The notes below the pieces were generated by a model that did not search any database, was not told the DNA's origin, and saw only the letters and a program-made list of their open reading frames with translations. A stretch of 5,187 bases of DNA, taken from an uncultured Clostridia bacterium. Its GTDB lineage: Bacteria; Bacillota; Clostridia; Christensenellales; UBA1242. The position numbers and the translations under genes are program-made. Numbering within the stretch: the first letter of the stretch is position 1; every line of letters begins with the position of its first letter. Below, one piece after another: positions 1 to 5,187 of this stretch. The stretch is taken from NCBI GenBank assembly GCA_944372745.1, contig CALWAB010000112.1:1-5187 (forward strand). The letters run 5' to 3'.

Positions 1-107
1 CTTTGATTGACTCTGCTAGACTTGATGGCGTTTATCACAAGAACACTGCTTCTAGAAAAATATCTGCTATCACCCGCGAATATAATCAAGCAAATTCTTC
101 TAAGTAA
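1..107 (+). CDS. rpsT: 30S ribosomal protein bS20, C-terminal fragment
   Basis: Only the last 34 codons are present; the 5' end lies outside the window. Reading from base 3, the peptide contains ARLDGVYHKNTASRK and stops at TAA 105-107. This matches the conserved tail of bS20, in which a small residue-Gly-(V/I)-(I/Y)-His-Lys-Asn-x-Ala-x-Arg-Lys motif precedes a basic C-terminus. bS20 is a small helical protein that binds 16S rRNA in the body of the 30S subunit and is needed early in subunit assembly. The gene is followed after about 33 bases by a strong hairpin terminator, and the next gene is on the opposite strand, so rpsT ends its transcription unit here. The identification rests on the short tail alone but the motif is distinctive. 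Confidence 0.87.
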   Translation, partial: LIDSARLDGVYHKNTASRKISAITREYNQANSSK

Positions 108-140
108 TCTCTCTACTTTCTAGGATAGGTAAATTTTTAT

Positions 141-175
141 GACGAAAACATCTATTGTTTTCGTCTTTTTTCTTT
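141..175 (+). terminator. Rho-independent terminator of rpsT
   Basis: A perfect 9-bp stem, GACGAAAAC (141-149) with GTTTTCGTC (157-165), encloses a 7-base loop and is followed at once by six T residues (166-171) and more pyrimidines. It lies 33 bases after the rpsT stop codon. On the minus strand the stem is followed by a poorer T tract, so it mainly serves rpsT. Confidence 0.9.
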
Positions 176-398
176 CATTCTATTGCTTAATATTTTATTA
201 ATATGACAAATTAAGATATAATAATCTAAAAAAATTTTGCTACCTATATTAATACAGCTGATTTATTAAATATAAGTACTGCCTTAATAAATTGATTTAG
301 TCCCTAACATTAAACATAACTATACTGATGTGATATTATAGTAAACCCCAGCAACTTTTTATATGAGAAAATCGTAATTTATGCAAACCACTACTTTT
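176..398. other. gene-free AT-rich intergenic region between converging genes
   Basis: This stretch separates the 3' ends of rpsT (+) and the ligase gene (-). No ORF with a ribosome-binding site is visible. It holds an AT-only inverted repeat, 261-269 with 284-292 (9 bp, 14-base loop), with no following U-run, and a plus-strand TATAAT at 217-222 whose -35 region is poor. I see no convincing terminator for the minus-strand ligase gene here. Confidence 0.5.
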
Positions 399-1649
399 TT
401 ATTTTTCACCTAAAATGTGCGTTTCTAAAATAAATGATTTACTATTCTTTTCTTTAAAATTTTTATACGCACTCAATATAAGTTCATTTACGAAATCTTC
501 TATATTCTCTTCCCATAAGTAATATGCAAGTGAACCCGGTATAGTATTTATTTCATTCACATAAATTTTATCTTCTTTAACCAAGTAATCTACTCTTACA
601 ACACCCTCACAATCAAATTTTTCATATAGGGCTATTGTGAGTTTTTGTATGCTAGAAATTAAATAATCATTGAGTTTTGATTTTAATTTTTCTAATTCTG
701 CATAAGGAGCGTCATCTTCAACAATATCGCCATCTTGAGAATGACAAAATGTTGTTTTATTGATAATATTATTTTTTAAAAGGTCGACATTGATTTTATC
801 TGCCTGCTTCACCCCCTTGCCACCAGCACAGTATTTATCATCAAAAGTCAAAAAACTATTGTGCTTATTTGGCACTTCGCAACCTGATGCTTGCACTTCC
901 CCATTGAATTTGCGTGCGGAACAATTTACCTCAACTACTCCGTCTATAAATTCTTCTACTATAATTTTTTCATCAAACTTTTTTGCGAATTCAATACCTC
1001 TAATTAAACTTTGGCTGTCTTCACACACACAAATTCCTATACTACTACCTAAATTCGCAGGCTTTACAATGACAGGATAATCTAAACCCTGCCTTTTTAT
1101 TATTTGTTCATAATCATTATGACCACTTTTTATTACCACATATTTAGGAGTATCAAATCCACTTGATATAAATACATCTTTCATAAATTCTTTGTCTAAA
1201 GTAATCGCTTGGCAAGTTGGATTGGCATTAGTTGATGCAATGCCACAAACATTAAATAAATGAGTCAAAGTACCATCTTCACAATTTTGTCCGTGAGTAC
1301 AATTTATGATAACTTCAATTTTTGCTAATTTCTTGCCTTTAGAATTATAAATATAAGGTGAATTCGCCACAAAATATATAGGTACTAAAGAATCTAAATC
1401 TTTGTAATGTGACACTTTCATATCAAATGGCACAAGGTAAAATGCACCATTTAATGCCTGATAAACAATTTGCACATTATATTTATTTGGCACAGCATTG
1501 GCAATTGTTTGGGCTGTCAAAATAGATATATCGTGTTCAAAACTTTTTCCCCCACACAAAACGACAATCGTTGGTTTGAAATTTTTCTTTTCTTTCTTTA
1601 TTCGTTTTAATAAATCTTTTACATCTTTTTCGCTCTTAATATATTCCAT
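399..1649 (-). CDS. ddl: D-alanine--D-alanine ligase family protein, long divergent form (416 aa)
   Basis: ATP-grasp ligase expected to join two D-alanines in the cytoplasm, giving the dipeptide that ends the peptidoglycan stem. Family motifs appear in order: GGKSFEHDIS (33-42, with the N-domain Glu38), HGQNCEDG (119-126), an LDK..MK segment (151-157), the ATP-binding VIVKPANLGSSIGI (193-206), DDKY (270-273) in the omega-loop position, RVDY (352-355; Asp354 a likely metal ligand) and NEINTIPGS (365-373; Glu366 and Asn368 likely metal ligands). The Lys-Tyr pair favours D-Ala over the D-lactate acceptor of VanA-type enzymes. It is longer than the usual 300-370 residues because of a roughly 25-residue basic N-terminal extension and about 40 extra residues near 278-318. 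The usual HGxxGEDG has Cys for Gly. The start is supported by AGGGG six bases upstream. Divergent from the next gene. A diverged paralogue with another acceptor is possible. Confidence 0.85.
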   Translation of the reverse strand: MEYIKSEKDVKDLLKRIKKEKKNFKPTIVVLCGGKSFEHDISILTAQTIANAVPNKYNVQIVYQALNGAFYLVPFDMKVSHYKDLDSLVPIYFVANSPYIYNSKGKKLAKIEVIINCTHGQNCEDGTLTHLFNVCGIASTNANPTCQAITLDKEFMKDVFISSGFDTPKYVVIKSGHNDYEQIIKRQGLDYPVIVKPANLGSSIGICVCEDSQSLIRGIEFAKKFDEKIIVEEFIDGVVEVNCSARKFNGEVQASGCEVPNKHNSFLTFDDKYCAGGKGVKQADKINVDLLKNNIINKTTFCHSQDGDIVEDDAPYAELEKLKSKLNDYLISSIQKLTIALYEKFDCEGVVRVDYLVKEDKIYVNEINTIPGSLAYYLWEENIEDFVNELILSAYKNFKEKNSKSFILETHILGEK

Positions 1650-1653
1650 ATTT

Positions 1654-1660
1654 CACCCCT
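1654..1660 (-). promoter_or_regulatory. ribosome-binding site of the ligase gene
   Basis: On the minus strand AGGGGTG lies with its AGGGG core six bases before the ATG at 1649. This decides the start: it is the first in-frame ATG with a good Shine-Dalgarno, so the basic N-terminal extension is translated. Confidence 0.75.
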
Positions 1661-1680
1661 ATAATATAGTACTCTATGCA

Positions 1681-1709
1681 ATCTTAAATAAAAGTGATAC
1701 TGATTGCAA
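1681..1709 (-). promoter_or_regulatory. candidate housekeeping promoter of the ligase gene
   Basis: On the minus strand TTGCAA (1709-1704) and TAAGAT (1686-1681) are separated by exactly 17 bases. Each hexamer matches the sigma-A consensus at four of six positions. Transcription would start near 1674 and give a leader of about 25 bases including the AGGGG site. A closer AT-rich run (around 1665) would leave no room for the ribosome-binding site. In this AT-rich DNA a match of this quality can arise by chance. Confidence 0.35.
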
Positions 1710-1786
1710 TTTAATAAAGTATACAGAATTAATTTATTTAAAAATTCCAAAATTAATTGAATTATTATCACACTTATTTTACATTA

Positions 1787-1798
1787 TTATGCTATAAT
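1787..1798 (+). promoter_or_regulatory. extended -10 promoter upstream of a mini-ORF
   Basis: TATG, one base and a perfect TATAAT (1793-1798) give the Gram-positive extended -10 element (TRTGnTATAAT). No good -35 hexamer is found 16-18 bases upstream, which is tolerated by extended -10 promoters. The predicted start near 1805 lies ten bases before a perfect AAGGAG, so promoter and ribosome-binding site are well matched. Transcripts could continue into the surface-protein gene at 1995. Confidence 0.6.
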
Positions 1799-1814
1799 AA
1801 ATTAATCACGCAAG

Positions 1815-1841
1815 AAGGAGTTTTAAATGAAGCATTTTTGA
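1815..1841 (+). CDS. candidate four-codon leader ORF (MKHF)
   Basis: A perfect AAGGAG (1815-1820) sits six bases before ATG 1827-1829, and the frame reads Met-Lys-His-Phe then TGA (1839-1841) and, three bases on, TAG. An extended -10 promoter lies immediately upstream. The stop codons lie inside an AT-rich hairpin (1834-1856). The signals are as good as those of the real genes here, yet the ORF is only four codons. It could be a regulatory leader peptide, the remnant of a lost gene, or a gene broken by an indel in the run of five T: removing or adding one T extends the frame only to 11 or 15 codons, so a simple sequencing error does not restore a normal gene. Function unknown. Confidence 0.35.
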
Positions 1842-1856
1842 TAGATTATCAAAAAT
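1834..1856 (+). repeat. hairpin overlapping the mini-ORF stop
   Basis: ATTTTTGATA (1834-1843) pairs perfectly with TATCAAAAAT (1847-1856) across a 3-base GAT loop, giving 10 bp. The stem is AT-rich and no U-run follows, so it is not a good intrinsic terminator. It spans the last codons and both stops of the MKHF ORF. It could be a leader structure or a protein-binding palindrome. Confidence 0.45.
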
Positions 1857-1937
1857 TATATAACAAATACTAATAATAATATTAAAGTATAATTTATATT
1901 TACTTATGATAATATGTACAAAAAAGCACTTCAATAC

Positions 1938-1966
1938 TTTACAAAAAAATTGCTTTTTGATATAAT
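1938..1966 (+). promoter_or_regulatory. sigma-A-type promoter of the surface-protein gene
   Basis: TTTACA (1938-1943; five of six to consensus) and a perfect TATAAT (1961-1966) are separated by exactly 17 bases. The expected start near 1973 lies nine bases before the AAGGAGA ribosome-binding site and 22 before the ATG at 1995. This also shows that the in-frame ATG at 1914, which lies upstream of the promoter, is not the normal start. The form is housekeeping, so vegetative expression is expected. Confidence 0.8.
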
Positions 1967-1994
1967 TTATAAAAATCAACTAAGGAGAAAGAAT

Positions 1995-3752
1995 ATGAAT
2001 ATAAAAACGCTTACAAATATTTCAATTTTGGCGATATTTACAATTATTATTGCTTTCTTCTTGAGTTTTACATTGTCAGCACCCACTCAAGTGCAAAACA
2101 TTTCCAAAATAAGAATTGAAGGCGACACAACTTATGTGATAGACTCTGCTCAAAATACTTTATTTTTTGGCCCATCCGACAATATTATGGCTCATTCTAT
2201 AACAACGCGTAAAGAAGTGAACACGGACATCCCTTTCAATGCATTACTTGGAGTAACTGCTTTACAAAATGGCGCAATCTTCTTAATAGACGGCATTGCT
2301 GATGGCGTATTCCAATATGACAGCAATGGCGAATTTGTAAAAGAGCATACGCGTTTTGAAAGTGGTTCATCTATCACAAATATAATTGCTATAACAAGTG
2401 ATTATAATGACAATGTGTATGCACTGCAATACAATAATGGCTACAATATTCTTTCACTTGGTGTAACTGACGAATATTTTTCTATAATTTCGACCTTGTC
2501 AAATGATACGCTTGAAAGTTTAGGTGTAGATGCAGTCGACACTGCCCTACTTGCGTGCGATTTTGAAAACCAAACATTTTATATTGCGTCAAATGGCACA
2601 CTTCTACAAGTAAAAGAAAATCAAGCAGAAGTACTTTGCAATTATGCAGGAAACGCCACTGATATTGCAGTAGATTACTTAGGTTGCCCATACTTAGCAC
2701 TTGATAATGGGACAATTTTAAAATATGACAATGGTGTCAATTATCTTGAGCTCTCCACAAACACATTTTCTTTAAATTTTGAAAATGGTGATATAACATA
2801 CATACAAAATGGAAATACAATTTCTACATTTTCAAGCCAATTTGTCAACAATTTATCAAGTTTTCAACACCCTATTGATTACACGGCACGCGAAAATTTG
2901 ACTGAAAGTGCAGAAATTTATAATGTTACTAACAATACTGACCTATTTAAATATCCTTTGAAGATTTCATACTTGAGTGAAATTGCAAGCGGAACAAAAG
3001 TCATTAAATTAGCGGATGATAACAATTATCCACAATTTACTTATATACTTACGACAATAGACGGAGTTTTGACACCTTGTTACATTCAAACTGACGCAAT
3101 TGAGCAAATTCAAGACACAGAACTAAATACAGAAATGCGTACTTTTACTCCTAATACTCGTCTTTATAAATACCCTACTGCTGACTCGTATATCAACCAC
3201 GAAGCATTGTACTTAACTACAATCAGTGAAGCCACTTCTGTGCTAGTTGTTGGAACTGCGTGCAATTATTTAGATGGACAAGGTCGTGCATTTTATGAAG
3301 TGATTTATAATGATAAAATTTATTATGTAATTCAATCAATGCTCACGACACTCGCAACTGAAGAAGGCACTATCACCTTAAATTCCACAAATGCTTATCT
3401 TGATTCAGATGAAGCAGTGACAATATATGCTGGAGTAAATTCTGACAACATAGTGGGAATAATGCCTGCTGATGCTCGTTTCTATGTCAACCAAAATACT
3501 TTTGACAATTCAATCAAAAGGACATATATTGAGTACTTAGACGAAAATAATAATTATATTACAGGCTTCATTGATACAGATTTGATTCAATTTGACGAAG
3601 TTAGCCCTTTCATAATTTTAGGAGCAATACTATTACTTGTAGTCTTAATTCTTATTCTCATATTAATTTTGTATTTTGCTAAAGAACACAAAAAAGTAAA
3701 AGAACAGTTAAATGAAAAGACTGCAAAAAACAATAATAAACAAAAATTTTAA
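1995..3752 (+). CDS. two-transmembrane surface protein: beta-propeller-like region plus three SH3-like repeats (585 aa)
   Basis: I do not recognise this as a named protein. Start 1995 is chosen for its AAGGAGA site (1982-1988) and promoter just upstream; an upstream in-frame ATG at 1914 lacks both. Visible architecture: short basic N-terminus and hydrophobic segment at 8-28 (signal anchor, or signal peptide cut near LSAP, no lipobox Cys); 35-290, short beta-strand units recalling NHL/propeller blades (for example GAIFLIDG, DIAVDYLGCPYLALDNGTIL, GDITYIQNG); 305-370, 381-453 and 458-533, three repeats resembling bacterial SH3 domains, starting TDLFKYP (315-321) and TRLYKYP (388-394) and ending in Tyr/Phe-Ile/Val strands; a strong membrane helix at 537-561; and a Lys/Asn-rich tail. 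The middle is probably outside the cell and the tail inside. Such repeats often bind wall peptides, so a wall-sensing or scaffolding role is possible but inferred. No enzyme motif or sortase signal seen. Probably monocistronic. Confidence 0.8.
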   Translation: MNIKTLTNISILAIFTIIIAFFLSFTLSAPTQVQNISKIRIEGDTTYVIDSAQNTLFFGPSDNIMAHSITTRKEVNTDIPFNALLGVTALQNGAIFLIDGIADGVFQYDSNGEFVKEHTRFESGSSITNIIAITSDYNDNVYALQYNNGYNILSLGVTDEYFSIISTLSNDTLESLGVDAVDTALLACDFENQTFYIASNGTLLQVKENQAEVLCNYAGNATDIAVDYLGCPYLALDNGTILKYDNGVNYLELSTNTFSLNFENGDITYIQNGNTISTFSSQFVNNLSSFQHPIDYTARENLTESAEIYNVTNNTDLFKYPLKISYLSEIASGTKVIKLADDNNYPQFTYILTTIDGVLTPCYIQTDAIEQIQDTELNTEMRTFTPNTRLYKYPTADSYINHEALYLTTISEATSVLVVGTACNYLDGQGRAFYEVIYNDKIYYVIQSMLTTLATEEGTITLNSTNAYLDSDEAVTIYAGVNSDNIVGIMPADARFYVNQNTFDNSIKRTYIEYLDENNNYITGFIDTDLIQFDEVSPFIILGAILLLVVLILILILILYFAKEHKKVKEQLNEKTAKNNNKQKF

Positions 3753-3767
3753 TCTATATTTTAATTG

Positions 3768-3773
3768 TATAAT
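3768..3773 (+). promoter_or_regulatory. -10 box of a possible RNA gene
   Basis: A perfect TATAAT begins 15 bases after the stop of the surface-protein gene. The -35 region would lie at the end of that gene (about 3745-3750, AATTTT) and is a poor match, so the promoter is uncertain. It would start a transcript near 3780, which fits the structured region and terminator downstream. Confidence 0.35.
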
Positions 3774-3779
3774 GCACTA

Positions 3780-3990
3780 ACTTAGCCTAAACATTTTAAT
3801 TAATCTTTGTGCTTTAACTCAAAGTATAAATCCTTTGGCACGAAGTTGTGAATAAGTACTCACAAATACAAAGTCATTACGAGTATTAACCCAACTGGCT
3901 CACGCTTATAACTTAGAGGATTGCATCCCCTAAAATATGAATCATATTAAATTCTCAACCACATTTAAAAAAATGTGGTTTTTTATTTTT
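3780..3990 (+). ncRNA. candidate structured non-coding RNA of about 200 nt
   Basis: The 321 bases between the surface-protein gene and sigK hold no credible ORF but a TATAAT box at the left, a strong terminator at the right and nested complementary segments between them. Pairs seen: AGCC 3784-3787 with GGCT 3897-3900; TTAACTC 3814-3820 with GAGT..TAA 3881-3889; CTTTG 3833-3837 with CAAAG 3869-3873; TTGTGA 3846-3851 with TCACAA 3860-3865. A further hairpin, TTAG-A-GGAT / ATCC-C-CTAA (3913-3933), has one A-C mismatch. The result is a long rod with internal loops. A 6S RNA is one candidate, by length and rod shape. SRP RNA, RNase P RNA, T-box and the main riboswitch motifs I know are not seen. 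It may equally be a long 3' untranslated region, since pairing was found by eye. Confidence 0.4.
3957..3990 (+). terminator. Rho-independent terminator before sigK
   Basis: A perfect 10-bp stem, AACCACATTT (3957-3966) with AAATGTGGTT (3971-3980), closes a 4-base A loop and runs into T tracts up to 3990. It ends the surface-protein transcript and/or the candidate RNA, and separates sigK from both. Confidence 0.9.
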
Positions 3991-4025
3991 AAAATATAAC
4001 TTTTACTCTAATTAAATTAGGACAA

Positions 4026-4054
4026 GCAAAAATATGCGACTTTCTTCATATATA
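4026..4054 (+). promoter_or_regulatory. weak sigma-E-like promoter candidate for sigK
   Basis: GCAAAAA (4026-4032) and CATATATA (4047-4054) are 14 bases apart and partly resemble the sigma-E consensus (KMATATT, CATACAHT), which is the known activator of sigK in Bacillus subtilis. An overlapping TATAAT at 4053-4058 could instead be a housekeeping -10, but has no -35 and would start almost on the ribosome-binding site. The sigma-E start would also leave a very short leader. Treat as a suggestion. Confidence 0.2.
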
Positions 4055-4062
4055 TAATCTAT

Positions 4063-4068
4063 AAGGGG
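4063..4068 (+). promoter_or_regulatory. ribosome-binding site of sigK
   Basis: AAGGGG lies five bases before the ATG at 4074. This supports the first ATG and therefore a translated pro-sequence; the next in-frame ATG (codon 10) lies inside that sequence and has no such site. Confidence 0.8.
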
Positions 4069-4073
4069 TTTAT

Positions 4074-4763
4074 ATGATATTTGAAAGCTTCGCCAATTTT
4101 ATGAATAAAATAATGCTATTTTCTTCATACATTAATAACTCTTATGGCTATCCCCAACCTCTCACACCTGAAGAAGAACAGAAATATTTACACGACTTTT
4201 GGGCAGGTGACGAAATGGCAAAAGAAAAACTTATAAATCACAACCTTAGGCTTGTCGCCCACATTGTTAAAAAATACAGCAATTCCACTTTTGAAGCGGA
4301 AGATATGATTTCAGTAGGTACAATAGGTTTAATAAAAGCAGTTAGTACATATTCCCCAGATAAAAAAACACAATTATCAACTTATGCCGCTCGTTGTATA
4401 GAAAACGAAATTTTGATGCTACTTAGAAAACAAAAAAAACATAAAAATGTTGCATCTCTCAATGAAACTTTAGGTAAAGACAAGGATGGTAATGACATCT
4501 GTCTAATGGACATAATAAATGATGACGAAGAAAACCTTGTTTTGTCTGTCGAAAATAAAGCATTTATAAGTAAAATACTAGATTTAACGAAAACTTATTT
4601 AACACCGCGTGAATATGAAATTATCAATTTGCGTTATGGATTAAACAATAATGATTCTATGACACAATTACAAGTAGCCCATAAACTAGGGATATCGCGT
4701 TCCTATATTTCACGCCTAGAAAAAAAAGCTCTCAAGACTATTGCTAGTCATCTCAATAAATAA
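4074..4763 (+). CDS. sigK: RNA polymerase sporulation sigma factor, pro-sigma-K
   Basis: A 229-residue sigma-70 family protein closely resembling B. subtilis sigma-K, which directs late mother-cell transcription (coat and cortex maturation, mother-cell lysis). Shared SigK features: YPQPL (26-30), HNLRLVAHIVKK (56-67), DMISVGTIGLIKAV (77-90) in region 2.2, YAARCIENEILM (104-115) across regions 2.3-2.4, KDKDGN (135-140) in the linker, and a region 4.2 helix-turn-helix (about 196-221) with GISRSYISRLEKKAL. It is nearer SigK than SigE, which has HNL replaced by RNL and a different linker. The N-terminus (MIFESFANFMNKIMLFSS) aligns with the hydrophobic pro-sequence removed by the SpoIVFB protease, with cutting expected near residue 18. 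The gene is uninterrupted, so no skin-type excision is needed. It lies after a terminator and is probably monocistronic. Confidence 0.92.
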   Translation: MIFESFANFMNKIMLFSSYINNSYGYPQPLTPEEEQKYLHDFWAGDEMAKEKLINHNLRLVAHIVKKYSNSTFEAEDMISVGTIGLIKAVSTYSPDKKTQLSTYAARCIENEILMLLRKQKKHKNVASLNETLGKDKDGNDICLMDIINDDEENLVLSVENKAFISKILDLTKTYLTPREYEIINLRYGLNNNDSMTQLQVAHKLGISRSYISRLEKKALKTIASHLNK

Positions 4764-4795
4764 ATATAATTAAGTGTACTTTTTAAAGAATTAAC

Positions 4796-4841
4796 AAGCA
4801 ACTAAAGTATTTGTGTGCAATCACATTGCTTAAGTTTTTTG
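4796..4841 (+). terminator. probable terminator of sigK
   Basis: AAGCAA (4796-4801) pairs with TTGCTT (4826-4831) around an inner TGTG/CACA stem, with a 10-base bulge on the left arm, and six T residues follow at 4835-4840. It lies 33 bases after the sigK stop. The bulge makes the fold less certain than the other terminators here. Confidence 0.5.
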
Positions 4842-4912
4842 TATTATATCACTTTTATTACTATTTACATTCATATTCCTTATATTATCTTGCAATAAAA
4901 TATAGTATAGTG

Positions 4913-4939
4913 TTGTGCCTATAACATAAAAAGGCACAA
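4913..4939. repeat. inverted repeat between converging genes
   Basis: TTGTGCCT (4913-4920) pairs perfectly with AGGCACAA (4932-4939) across an 11-base loop. Neither strand has a strong U-run directly after it, so it is not a classic terminator. It lies between the sigK terminator and the minus-strand terminator, and its role is unknown. The rest of 4764-5065 is AT-rich and shows no ORF with a ribosome-binding site. Confidence 0.5.
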
Positions 4940-4952
4940 AACATTAATATTT

Positions 4953-4979
4953 AAACTTAAAAAGGTGGAACACTCCACC
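4953..4979 (-). terminator. Rho-independent terminator of the right-edge gene
   Basis: On the minus strand GGTGGA (4979-4974) pairs with TCCACC (4969-4964) around a 4-base loop and runs into TTTTTAAGTTT (4963-4953). It lies about 87 bases after the stop codon of the partial minus-strand gene at 5066. The plus-strand side has no U-run directly after the stem. Confidence 0.7.
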
Positions 4980-5065
4980 AAATTAATTAATTATCATTTT
5001 TTTGTTAAATATTGTAAAATGAGTTCCACTTTCTACTATATTTAAATATTACATATAAATCAAAA

Positions 5066-5187
5066 TTAACATTGTTTTACTGAGAGATAATATACTCTCC
5101 TATTTTTTAACTCTAAAACTGCTTGAAAATTTCCGTGCGTTTCGCCATAGTCTATGTCATCAAATACTATTTGACCAAGACAAGAAT
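5066..5187 (-). CDS. unrecognised protein, C-terminal fragment (39 aa visible)
   Basis: On the minus strand one frame stays open from the window edge to TAA at 5068-5066; the other two minus frames hit stops quickly, as does the plus strand. The 39 residues include GQIVFDDIDYGETHGNF and a basic beta-strand-like end with LKNRRVYYLSVKQC. A minus-strand terminator lies downstream, which supports a real gene end. The alternating hydrophobic residues suggest a small beta-rich fold. I do not recognise the family and the fragment is too short to assign one. The gene converges on sigK. Confidence 0.6.
   Translation of the reverse strand, partial: SCLGQIVFDDIDYGETHGNFQAVLELKNRRVYYLSVKQC

Noticed and set aside
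232..260. Possible minus-strand terminator of the ligase gene (GCT..AGC hairpin followed by AAAATTTTTTT)
   Set aside because: Only three-base stem segments separated by an internal loop can be drawn, and an A run comes between stem and T run.
760..1080. Plus-strand ORF of 106 codons
   Set aside because: It lies wholly antisense inside the ligase gene, has no Shine-Dalgarno, and its composition is that of a reversed coding strand.
1498..1797. Plus-strand ORF of 99 codons
   Set aside because: It covers the antisense of the ligase 5' end and the intergenic promoter region, with no ribosome-binding site. It would overlap the better-supported promoters.
1914..1994. A 27-residue N-terminal extension of the surface protein from an upstream in-frame ATG
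   Set aside because: The ATG has no Shine-Dalgarno and lies upstream of the TTTACA-17-TATAAT promoter. The ATG at 1995 has AAGGAGA and is directly followed by a signal-type hydrophobic segment.
2192..2715. Two minus-strand ORFs (2192-2377 and 2482-2715)
   Set aside because: Both are antisense to the surface-protein gene, are short and lack ribosome-binding sites.
3780..3960. Known RNA classes: SRP RNA, RNase P RNA, tmRNA, T-box, purine, SAM, TPP, FMN, cobalamin and c-di-GMP riboswitches
   Set aside because: None of the signature segments I know for these (for example the T-box GGGTGGNACC or the SRP GGTCAGG..GGAAGGAAGCAGCC loop) is present on either strand.
4901..4910. TATAGT/TATACT -10-like boxes around 4900 on either strand
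   Set aside because: No -35 hexamer at 16-18 bases and no gene downstream on either strand. Such hexamers are common by chance in this AT-rich DNA.

Overview
The window is AT-rich, with strong Shine-Dalgarno sites (AAGGAG, AGGGG), near-consensus housekeeping promoters, hairpin-plus-U-run terminators and an intact sporulation sigma-K gene. Together these point to a low-GC, Gram-positive endospore former, most likely an anaerobic Clostridia-type lineage. The species cannot be named from the sequence.

Layout from left to right: (1) the last 34 codons of ribosomal protein bS20 (rpsT, +) and its terminator at about 141-175; (2) a gene-free stretch, 176-398; (3) a long, divergent D-alanine--D-alanine ligase on the minus strand (399-1649); (4) a 345-base divergent intergenic region carrying a candidate minus-strand promoter for the ligase, an extended -10 plus-strand promoter feeding a perfect Shine-Dalgarno and a four-codon ORF (MKHF) whose stop lies in a hairpin, and then a second, textbook promoter; (5) a 585-residue two-transmembrane surface protein (+, 1995-3752) with a beta-propeller-like part and three SH3-like repeats; (6) a 321-base region with a -10 box, nested complementary segments and a strong terminator, which may be a stand-alone structured RNA of about 200 nt; (7) sigK (+, 4074-4763), uninterrupted and with a pro-sequence; (8) a convergent intergenic region with three hairpins, at least one of them a minus-strand terminator; (9) the last 39 codons of an unrecognised minus-strand gene running off the right edge.

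The genes do not form one operon; each has its own signals and strand changes are frequent. Two functional themes are visible: cell envelope (D-Ala-D-Ala synthesis for peptidoglycan and a surface-exposed SH3-like membrane protein) and late sporulation (pro-sigma-K). The least explained parts are the surface protein, the MKHF leader and the 3780-3990 RNA candidate. I found no CRISPR array, insertion sequence, tRNA, rRNA or phage gene.
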